Made by a program: the position numbers and the translations under genes. A DNA stretch of 64,000 bases from Thiotrichaceae bacterium (GTDB taxonomy: Bacteria; Pseudomonadota; Gammaproteobacteria; Beggiatoales; Beggiatoaceae): NCBI GenBank assembly GCA_011391085.1, contig JAABRD010000010.1:1-64000 (forward strand). Reading direction: 5' to 3'. Shown piece after piece: positions 54,573 through 62,900 of this stretch; the stretch's first letter is position 1, and each line of letters starts with the position of its first letter. Below the pieces are notes generated by a model that was not told the DNA's origin, did not search any database, and saw nothing but the letters and a program-made list of their open reading frames with translations.

Positions 54573-57500
54573 CTACGCCTTCCCCTCCTGGCATTCTTTC
54601 TGGCGTTCTTCTCGGTTCGTTATTTTCATTTTTTCTTGAAGTTCCAAGTTATGCCTTCTCAACTCTCGATTCTTCGTTTGCAGTTGTTTTTGGAAATATC
54701 TTAGATTCAACTGCGTTCTAACTCGCACTAACACTTCTTCATGTTGAAATGGTTTGGTGATATAGTCCACTGCACCTGTTTCAAAGCCTTTGAGTTTATC
54801 TGTGGTACTTGTCAAGGCGGTGATAAAGATAATCGGAATGTCCCGTGTTTCAGATTGTTCTTTCAGTTGTCTGCAAGTTTCAAAACCGTCCATACCAGGC
54901 ATCATGACATCTAATAAAATGACATCCGGTTTTTCATGCAACAGCACATGTAAAGCAGTTTCACCACTGTCAGCGACGAGGACTTCAAAGCCCTGGTGGC
55001 TTAACATGTCAAATAACACGGCCACATTTTCTACAATGTCATCCACAATCAGAATCGTTCCGCCGGTGGGGGGAACGGCGTCTAATGTTTCACGACAACG
55101 TTCCAAATAAACTTGGGCAGCCCAGTCCTGTTCATGGCATTGTAAAACATTTTCAAACAATGGATAGGCATCTTGCACTTCTCCTGAATGATAGAGGACA
55201 AAGCCTGTTTCAAAATCGGCAAGAGTGTCATCTTTGAGGGTGACACTGTCTTGGGGGTCTGCATCATAGACTTCATAAATGGTGACGGGTTGTGATTTGC
55301 CTTTCACTTTGGCCGCGTCAATGACACGAATATGATACCGTGAGGGGTCGACTAATTTCAAATAAGTTTGTTCTGTGATGAGAAGAGGAGTATGATAAAT
55401 TTTGGTTAAGTCTTGAACTCGTGAGGCAACGTTCACGGCATCTGAAATGACGGTGCCATCCATGCGATTTTGTCCTCCCACAGTGCCTAACATCAAGGGA
55501 CCCGTATTTAAACCAATGCCTATTTTAATTTGTGGTAACCCGGCCCGTTGGAGGAGGTCGTTGTATTTGGTCAACGTTTTCAACATGCCAATGGCACCAC
55601 GAACGGCGTCATCGGCGCGGAGGGGAAACAAAGCCATAATGGCATCGCCAATGTATTTGTCAATCACGCCGCCTTCTTCAAGAATGATAGGTTCCATTTG
55701 TCCCATATAATTGTTAACAAAGTCAAATACATCCTGTGGAGACATTTGTTCCGATAAGGTGGTAAATCCGCGAATATCGGCAAACAAGATCGTCATTTCT
55801 TTAAAGACCTGGTCTCCCAGTTGTACGTCTAGGACACTGTTTTTATCTAACAAACTTAAAAATTGTCGTGGGACAAAACGTTCATACGCTTTGTTGAGTT
55901 GAAATAATTTTTCTTTTTGGGCCTCTGCCAGTTCTTTGGTGAGATGTTCTAACTGCGCATTTTTGGCCTGTAACTCAATATTTTGTTGTTGGATTTGGGC
56001 TTCGGCCCGTTTACGTTCGGCCAGTTCTTGCTGACTGAGTGTATAGAGACGGGCATTTTCAATGGCATTGGCAGCGGAAGAGGCTATCGCTTCCAACAGA
56101 TTTAAGTCATCTGGAGAAAAGCAATTGGCTTTGGGGTCTGCTAGGTTGAGAACGCCAACCACTTTGCCGCTGGTGAGTAAAGGAACACAGAGAATGGAAC
56201 GCAATTCGACGCCCGTTTTCTTGTCCACGCCTTTAAAGTGTCGTTCATCTTGACGAGTATCAGACACCAACACCGGTTCTCCCGTTTGGGCGGCCCCGCC
56301 TGTGAATCCTTGTCCGATGGGCAATCTCCAACCGATCACGACGTCGCTACTGTCGCCTTTCGCATGACGGCAAACTAATTCGTTGGTATCCGTGGCCAAC
56401 CAGAGTGAGGTGATGGCAATGCCTAACAGATGTTGTACTTCTTCTAAAATGACTTCTAATACTTCATTCAATTCTATAGTCGAACTAAAAATTCCTGCCA
56501 CTCGATTGATGAGGGCTAGTTCTTTAGTTTTTTGTTGGAATGCTTCCTCTACTCGTTTCCGTTCGGTGACATCTTGATTGAAACCTTTTAGGCGAATAGG
56601 CGTTCCCGATTCGTTAAATTCCAGTTCTGCCTGGGAACGCAAGGTGCGAACTTGACCGTCTGGCCAAGTCACACGAAATTCCACTTCGGCAGTTTGCCCT
56701 TCGATGATACACGTTTCTAACAACGTGTCTATCACATGCTGATCGTCTGGATGAATGGGGGCGATAAAGGCTTCGTATGTGGGTGTATAGTTCGCCGGGG
56801 CCAATCCGCAATTGCGACAATCTTGTTCCGAACGATAGACGGTACCTGTTTTAATGTCCCAAACCCAACTTCCAAGGGATGCCATGCGTTGGGCATCGGC
56901 CAAGATTTTTTCCTTTTCGCGTAAGGCCACTTCCATGTTTTTTTGTTCCATAATGTCAATGAGAATGCCATTGAAGACAATTTCTTGGTCATTGACTTGT
57001 ACGGGTCTGGAAATGCTACGCCACCATTTGATTTGTCCAGACGGGAGGACGAAGCGTCCTTCAAACGAAAAATCTTGTTTCGTTTCGCAAGCCTGTTTAA
57101 AAGAGTCGTGCCATTTGGGCAAATCTTCTGGATGTAACGGTAGCAATTTGGGATTTTGCAGCCAGTCTTCAGCCTTGACTCCATAGAGGTCTTCACAACG
57201 CGGACTGACATAATAAAATCCACGTTCTCCAGTTTGACGTTCATACCATTGATAAATGACGCCAGGTACATTGGCAGCGAGGTCATGAAATTTGTCTTCC
57301 AGGGACTTCAACTGTTGTTTATCATGTTGGTGTCTGGCAACTTCTGCGAGTTGACGTTCGGAGATGTCTTGTAATACACAAATGGCATAAACGATATGGT
57401 CACCGGCAAAGATCGGGGTGCCACAAATCTCTAAAGGAATAATCTTTTCTCCTTGATGCACTTCTATGTCATCCACTCTAGCCGTTTCGCCTCTTAATGC

Positions 57501-58148
57501 ACGTTGAACAGGTAATTTTGAAGCTGGATAGATTTCCGTGGTGCCAGCTTGATACAGTTGATAAACGTCAGGTAGTTGTGTTGCGGAAAGTTTCGAACTC
57601 TGATCTTTGCCAAAAATGTGAGTCGTGATTTGGTTTTGGTAAAACAGTTGATCTTGCGCATCTATGATGAGAATACCCACGGGCATCACTTCGAGGAATT
57701 GTCTTAACCGCTGTTCTCCGTCTCGAACCGCTTTAAACGCCTCGGCTTTGAGTTGTTGTATATGCAGATAGGTGTTAATCCGCGCTAATAGTTCATGGGT
57801 AGAAATCGGTCGGATTAGATAATCGTTGGCGCCCACTTCCAATCCTTTCACCACGCCTGTGTGATGAGGATTAGCGGTTAACAGGATGATGGGTAATTCA
57901 TCGGCCCGCCATTTTTCGCGAAGTTTTTGGGTGACTTCATAGCCATTCATTTGAGGCATCATCACATCTAATAAGATCAGATCCGGTTGCAAACCGTTAG
58001 AGATGAGAGTTAATGCCTCTATACCAGAGGCAGCTTGAATGACCGTATAATGTCGTTGCGATAACTGGTCGGCAAGCACCTGTCGGGTGATGAGTTCATC
58101 ATCCACAATCAAGATGGTAAGTGCAGTTTGAGGGGTGTTGCTAACCAT
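54573..58148 (-). CDS. REC-PAS-PAS-PAS-GAF-adenylate cyclase-REC signalling protein
   Basis: 1191 residues, soluble. Domains in order: receiver (about 10-128; phospho-Asp in LILLDVMMPQMNG, Lys replaced by Arg in DYLIRP), PAS about 145-275, PAS about 290-405, PAS about 415-530, GAF about 560-705, coiled coil about 715-775, class III cyclase about 785-965 (FADIRGFTTLSEQ and DKYIGDAIMALFP, both metal aspartates present) and a second receiver about 1035-1155 (ILLDVMMPGMDG, DYITKP intact). The C-terminal tail is charged coiled coil. Output is cAMP or cGMP; input is a phosphorelay plus PAS/GAF ligands. The histidine kinase at 25942 lacks a receiver, but pairing is speculative. Confidence 0.92.
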   Translation of the reverse strand: MVSNTPQTALTILIVDDELITRQVLADQLSQRHYTVIQAASGIEALTLISNGLQPDLILLDVMMPQMNGYEVTQKLREKWRADELPIILLTANPHHTGVVKGLEVGANDYLIRPISTHELLARINTYLHIQQLKAEAFKAVRDGEQRLRQFLEVMPVGILIIDAQDQLFYQNQITTHIFGKDQSSKLSATQLPDVYQLYQAGTTEIYPASKLPVQRALRGETARVDDIEVHQGEKIIPLEICGTPIFAGDHIVYAICVLQDISERQLAEVARHQHDKQQLKSLEDKFHDLAANVPGVIYQWYERQTGERGFYYVSPRCEDLYGVKAEDWLQNPKLLPLHPEDLPKWHDSFKQACETKQDFSFEGRFVLPSGQIKWWRSISRPVQVNDQEIVFNGILIDIMEQKNMEVALREKEKILADAQRMASLGSWVWDIKTGTVYRSEQDCRNCGLAPANYTPTYEAFIAPIHPDDQHVIDTLLETCIIEGQTAEVEFRVTWPDGQVRTLRSQAELEFNESGTPIRLKGFNQDVTERKRVEEAFQQKTKELALINRVAGIFSSTIELNEVLEVILEEVQHLLGIAITSLWLATDTNELVCRHAKGDSSDVVIGWRLPIGQGFTGGAAQTGEPVLVSDTRQDERHFKGVDKKTGVELRSILCVPLLTSGKVVGVLNLADPKANCFSPDDLNLLEAIASSAANAIENARLYTLSQQELAERKRAEAQIQQQNIELQAKNAQLEHLTKELAEAQKEKLFQLNKAYERFVPRQFLSLLDKNSVLDVQLGDQVFKEMTILFADIRGFTTLSEQMSPQDVFDFVNNYMGQMEPIILEEGGVIDKYIGDAIMALFPLRADDAVRGAIGMLKTLTKYNDLLQRAGLPQIKIGIGLNTGPLMLGTVGGQNRMDGTVISDAVNVASRVQDLTKIYHTPLLITEQTYLKLVDPSRYHIRVIDAAKVKGKSQPVTIYEVYDADPQDSVTLKDDTLADFETGFVLYHSGEVQDAYPLFENVLQCHEQDWAAQVYLERCRETLDAVPPTGGTILIVDDIVENVAVLFDMLSHQGFEVLVADSGETALHVLLHEKPDVILLDVMMPGMDGFETCRQLKEQSETRDIPIIFITALTSTTDKLKGFETGAVDYITKPFQHEEVLVRVRTQLNLRYFQKQLQTKNRELRRHNLELQEKMKITNREERQKECQEGKA

Positions 58149-58187
58149 GTTATTTAAGTGTTAGTAGAATGGGAATGAGAATACTTA

Positions 58188-58290
58188 TACTGCATAGCTT
58201 CACAATCTGAACTTTGAGTAGGGATAACACCCCTTTTCGGGGTGTTATTCCTTGCGACGAACAAAACTCAAATTGTCAAGCTATGCAGTA
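58188..58290. mobile_element. 103-bp MITE with TACTGCATAGCTT ends, TA-flanked
   Basis: Ends TACTGCATAGCTT and AAGCTATGCAGTA with an outer TA on both sides. The central hairpin GGGATAACACCCC / GGGGTGTTATTCC resembles the core of the 103-bp elements at 857 and 1150, and the length is identical, though the ends differ completely. Confidence 0.8.
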
Positions 58291-58291
58291 T

Positions 58292-58702
58292 ATTCATATC
58301 ACCGCTAACCAATTTGTCGCCTCTTAGGATAGTCTCATCAGTGCCTCGGCCAAACGGGGGATTGATGGACAAGTGATCATTTCCGCGCCGAATGAGAATG
58401 TCAGTGGCAGTCTGTTCGGGTTAAACAAGCAATTAAAAGAAGTGGTTCGTTTGAAACATCCTTGTGGTGTCACGAGTTTTGAAGAGTTTCTCCAACGAAG
58501 TTCGTTTCATGTCTTTCGAATTGCGGGGTGTCCACAGGTCTCAGGGGATTGGCATCCCAATCCGTATTTATCGGTGCATGATTGGCAGTCTCCTCCCGTG
58601 GTCAAATCTCCAGAAACGTTGTTGAAACCATCCCTGGGAGAACTGGAACAGAAGGAACCGAGTGGGTTAGTATTGGTGGTGGAGTGTCAGAAGGGGAAGT
58701 AG
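58292..58702 (+). pseudogene. C-terminal remnant of a TpsA/filamentous-haemagglutinin-like exoprotein
   Basis: Downstream of the MITE an open reading gives IHITANQFVAS, a TAG at 58325, then DSLISASAKRGIDGQVIISA and PNENVSGSLFGLNKQL, ending at 58702 with GCPQVSGDWHPNPYL. The SxxSASxxxGIDGxVxIxxP..(D/N)VSGSL pattern is the C-terminal signature of two-partner-secreted exoproteins. Everything upstream is missing, cut by the MITE, and no TpsB transporter gene is nearby. It cannot be expressed as a normal exoprotein. Confidence 0.7.
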
Positions 58703-58719
58703 TGCAGTTGGGTGGTGAT

Positions 58720-58785
58720 GTGCTACCACCGGCTTTCGCCTCTAGTCCAGCGCGACTACTGCTGGACTAGAGGCGAAAGCCGGTC
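58720..58785. repeat. P1 palindrome after the TpsA remnant
   Basis: CTACCACCGGCTTTCGCCTC-TAGTCCAGC and GCTGGACTAGAGGCGAAAGC-CGG arms, a variant with TTTCGCC in place of TTCAGCC. Confidence 0.8.
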
Positions 58786-58830
58786 CCCACTCAATATGGT
58801 AAAATTCTCCTGGACCTGATATTATTTCAT

Positions 58831-59016
58831 CTGGAGCGCAATAAGAATTATTGCGCTGTGCGTTGCGCAGCAACGGCGCAATAATTCACTCCAGAGGGTA
58901 CGTACAGGTTCATTATGAATACTACTACACCTTACTTAGAACGAACAGCGCAATAATTCTTATTGCGCTCCAGAGGGTACGTACAGGTTCATTATGAATA
59001 CTACTACACCTTACTT
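58831..59016. repeat. CTGGAGCGCAATAAGAATTA palindromes and duplicated ompA-like gene 3' end
   Basis: CTGGAGCGCAATAAGAATTA with inverse arms at 58831-58893 and 58949-58972. The stretch CCAGAGGGTACGTACAGGTT and on through ACTACTACACCTTACTT occurs twice, at 58891-58937 and 58970-59016; the second copy ends in the last codons and stop of the OmpA-like gene. A single copy of the GCGCAATAATTCTTATTGC motif is also at 12634. Confidence 0.85.
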
Positions 59017-59718
59017 GGGTGGTTGTTCTTGCGGCTGTTGCAACGTCTGTTGTTCTTGTGGTATACGGCTAGTGTCAACCGCAATTTTAATTTCGACACG
59101 GCGATTTTTGGCTTTGTTTTCTGGAGTATCATTGGTAGCCACAGGTTGAGATTCACCATAACCCACCGAAGTGAGACTGGCAATCCCCAGATTTTTGGCT
59201 TTGAGATACATTTCAATGGCTGCCGCCCGGCGTTCCGAGAGTTTCTGATTATATTCGTCTTTGCCATCACTATCGGTATGTCCTTCAATCACTATCTTGT
59301 TTTCAGGATATTTGGCAAATACCGTAGCCAGTCCATCCAATTTAGTGGCTTCCTGGGGCATAATGTCGTCCCTATCAACATCAAACTGAACCTTCACGTT
59401 GAATCCGATGTTTTCCTGGCCTGCGGTTTTGTCAACGCTGACATCTTCTACCCCACTGACATTTTGGAGTTCTTCAGCTTGTTGGTCCATGCGTCTGCCA
59501 ATCAGTCCTCCTACTACGCCGCCAATGACGGCGCCGGCAATGCCCGCTTCTTTTTCTTTTCCAGATTTGTCTCCCAGGGCCGCCCCCAGGCCGGCGCCAA
59601 TGACGGCGCCAATGCCTGCCCCTTTGGTTTGGCTGCTGGCGGTGCAACCATTTAGGAGGAGTGAGGAGGAGAAGGTGAGGGTTGTGAGTGTGATAAATAA
59701 GGGAATAGGTCTTTTCAT
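59011..59718 (-). CDS. OmpA-family lipoprotein with glycine zipper
   Basis: 235 residues. Lipobox LLLNGC with lipidated Cys25, then a glycine-zipper segment (GAGIGAVIGAGLGAALGDKS; GAVIGGVVGGLIGRRMDQQ) and a C-terminal OmpA peptidoglycan-binding domain (about 105-215: VIEGHTDSDGKDEYNQKLSE, RRAAAIEMYL, NRRVEIKI) with the conserved Asp and Arg that bind diaminopimelate. The tail is Gln/Pro-rich. Outer-membrane lipoprotein tethering the envelope; YfiB/YiaD-like. Its 3' end is partly duplicated downstream. Confidence 0.93.
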   Translation of the reverse strand: MKRPIPLFITLTTLTFSSSLLLNGCTASSQTKGAGIGAVIGAGLGAALGDKSGKEKEAGIAGAVIGGVVGGLIGRRMDQQAEELQNVSGVEDVSVDKTAGQENIGFNVKVQFDVDRDDIMPQEATKLDGLATVFAKYPENKIVIEGHTDSDGKDEYNQKLSERRAAAIEMYLKAKNLGIASLTSVGYGESQPVATNDTPENKAKNRRVEIKIAVDTSRIPQEQQTLQQPQEQPPK

Positions 59719-59755
59719 TTGATGAGGTTCTTGTCTGTTAAATGTGAGTTGCTTC

Positions 59756-59893
59756 AGCTTTCCTAAACCTTCAAGGTTTAGGAAAGCTGGTAAACACTCA
59801 GTTTTTTGAAAAAACTGAGTTTCTTTTGGTTGAACACTTACTTGCCAGTGCTATAGAAACTCAGTTTTTTGAATGAAAAAACTGAGTTTCTTT
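59756..59893. terminator. Three hairpins between the giant surface protein and the OmpA-like gene
   Basis: AGCTTTCCTAAACCTT/AAGGTTTAGGAAAGCT (59756-59788), ACTCAGTTTTTT/AAAAAACTGAGT (59797-59820) and GAAACTCAGTTTTTT/AAAAAACTGAGTTTC (59856-59890). On the minus strand the last is followed by T-rich sequence and may end the surface-protein transcript. The 42-bp stretch 59808-59849 repeats 59875-59916 with two mismatches and includes a copy of the upstream gene's final codons. Confidence 0.65.
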
Positions 59894-59904
59894 TGGTTCA
59901 ACAC

Positions 59905-62900
59905 TTACTTACCAGTATCGGTCTTATCGGTCTTGTCCGTTTTGTCGGTCTTGTCCGTCTTATCGGTCTTGTCCGTCTTATCGGTCTTGTCCGTTTTGTC
60001 GGTCTTGTCCGTCTTATCGGTCTTGTCCGTCTTATCGGTCTTGTCCGTTTTGTCGGTCTTGTCCGTCGTATCGGTCTTGTCCGTTTTGTCGGTCTTGTCC
60101 GTTTTGTCGGTCTTGTCCGTTTTGTCGGTCTTGTCCGTCGTATCGGTCTTGTCCGTCGTATCGGTCTTGTCCGTCTTATCGGTCTTGTCCGTTTTGTCGG
60201 TCTTGTCCGTTTTGTCGGTCTTATCCGTCGTATCGGTCTTGTCCGTCGTATCGGTCTTGTCCGTCGTATCGGTCTTATCCGTCGTATCGGTCTTGTCCGT
60301 TTTGTCCGTTTTGTCGGTCTTATCCGTCGTATCGGTCTTGTCCGTCGTATCGGTCTTGTCCGTCGTATCGGTCTTATCCGTCGTATCGGTCTTATCCGTC
60401 GTATCGGTCTTATCCGTCGTATCGGTCTTATCCGTCGTATCGGTCTTGTCCGTCGTATCGGTTTCGCCTGCATCCGCCGTATCAGTTTCACCTGTGTCAG
60501 TGGTACCTTCCGTGTCCGTGGTGTCTTCCCTGTCGGTACTTTCGCCGCTGGTATCAGCCTTCTTGTCATTGACATTGAGGTCAATAGATTTGGGCGTTTC
60601 TACCACGGTGCCATCTTCTAGGCGATAGCCAAAATGGACTTTCAAAATGCCAGGAGACAGAAGCACACCTTGATAAATTTCCACATCTGCAAGAGAAGAC
60701 AGTGTGACTCCCGCTTGGAAGGCCACCAAATTTTCTACCTTTTGGTCCCATGCCTGTATAGCACCTTTGCTATCTAGCATGAGGTGGAAAGGTTTGTCGT
60801 CAGCCGTTGCTTGATAGGAGGCATAGACAAAAATATCGGCTTTCTTACCAACATGGGCAGTGTCAACCGTGATTCCACCATGCAAGTCAACCACGTCTGT
60901 CAGTGGTTTGGCTTGACCTTCTCCTTCAAAGGTGGTGCCGTCATTGAGGGCGATTCCACCGGTAAATTTGGCGGTGGTTTGGATGGGTTTGCCGACGGGG
61001 TCCGTGGCCAGTGCAGTGCCTAAACTAGGCATGTCAGGCAATTCCGTAGGTGGCGTGGTAGGTGGCGTGGTAGGTGGTGTAGTGGGGCTTTCGTCGTTCT
61101 CAATGACGACGCCTTTTTCGAGGTCCACATTGGCGCCTAAGGTGACACCTGAGAGGTGGCTACCTGCCTTGACGACAACATTTTCTAGGGTTGCAGGGGC
61201 TTTTTTATCGCCCTTGATGGTGCCTTTCAACACGCCACCTTTGATCTTGGCATTGGCAGCCAGGGTGACGTTAATAAACGCCCCGCCGACTTTGCTGTTA
61301 TTTAGAATGGTACCTGCCAACGTCCCACCAGTGATAGAGGCACCCAGGAAGGTGAAGTTGGAGATGGTACCTTCGTTCTTGATGTACCCCGTCAAGGTGC
61401 CGCCTTCCACAGTGGCGCCAGCCGCGACGGTAGAGTTGGAAATCCAACCGTTGTTCTTGATGGTACCCATGAGGACGGCATTCTTGACATTGGCATCGAC
61501 ATCAATGGTGACGTTCTTTAACACGTTGCCGTTAGCATTGTAAGTGCCTATGACAAGCCCTTTAGCAGTGTCATAGTAACCTGCACTGGTGTTCACCGAG
61601 GTGGAAACGGGGACGGTGGGAGGGGTAGAAGTGGTAGGTAACACATTGAAAGCAGCAGTGCAAGCCTTCGCCGCATCCATCGTGACGGTGACAGGACTGG
61701 TTGCGCCCATGCAGGCACCACTCCAACCGGCAAAGGTTGACCCTGGGTTGGCTTGGGCTGCGAGTGTGACCACGGTAGCTGCCGCTAAGTCTTCAGCACA
61801 ATCGGTACCGCAGTTGATACCTGCCGGGGTGCTGGTGACGATTCCCAAACCGGTGCCTTGTAAAGCGACGGTGAGTGGGAAGGTGGTGCCAGCGGGAGGA
61901 GGTGCAATTGGAGGAGGTGCAATGGTGTTACCAAAAGTCGCGGTGCAATTCTTGAGATTGTCCATCGTGACTTTGGTGGTGGCTTCAGTGCCAGTGCAAT
62001 CGCCCATCCAGCCAATGAATCCAAGGGTGGGATTGGTGATGGTGGCGGTTAAGGTCACGACGTTACCTGCGGGGTAGTCTTTCGTGCAAGCGGTGCCGCA
62101 ATCGATGCCGGCAGGGTCACTGGTGACTTTGCCTTCTCCGGATAAAGTGACGGTGAGGGTATTGAATGGAGAGGTCAGCATGTCAAAGGTGGCGATACAC
62201 TCTTTGTCAGCATCCATGGTGACTTTAACGGCAGGGTCAGTGCCAGTGCAACCACCACTCCATCCTTTGAAAGTGCTACCAGTCAAGGGACGAGTGTCGT
62301 CCAGTTTCAACGTGACCACAGTGCCTTGAGGATAAAACTCCGTGCAATCTGCCGTGGTGTCTTTGTTGCAGTCGATGCCGGTGGGGTCACTGATGACGTA
62401 ACCTGCGCCGGTACCTTCCAATTTGACATTCAAGGTGCTTTTCGCGACGGCGCCAAAGGTGGCTTTACATTCTTTGGTAGCATCCATGGTGACGGTGGTG
62501 GTCAATTCCGTGCCGGCACAAGCGCCACTCCACCCTAAGAGAGTGACAGTGGTGCTGGTAACGCTTAGGGTCACAACGGTGCCTAAGTCATACTCTTTGG
62601 TGCAGGTGCCATCTGCGGGTCCACATTTGATTCCACCATCATTGCTGATGACGGCGACGGTAGCATCGCCACCGTTCTCTAACGTGACCGTCAAAGCATT
62701 TTTCGCCACTACAGGTTTTAATTCAAAGGTGGCCGTGCAGTTTTTCGCGGCATCCAGGGTGACTGTAGCAGTTGTTGCGACTCCAGCGGCAGCACAATCG
62801 CCATCCCATTGTTTGAACTGGGAATCGTCAGCAGGAGTGGCGGTGAGAGTGACCGCGGTGTTGGGTGCAAACGATGCGTTGCAAGTGGCGCCGCAATCGA

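Noticed and set aside
59873-60628. Plus-strand frames of about 250 codons rich in LSVLSV and IGLVR repeats
   Set aside because: They are the antisense reading of the Thr-Asp-Lys repeat tail; simple-sequence DNA stays open in several frames, and there is no ribosome site or family resemblance.
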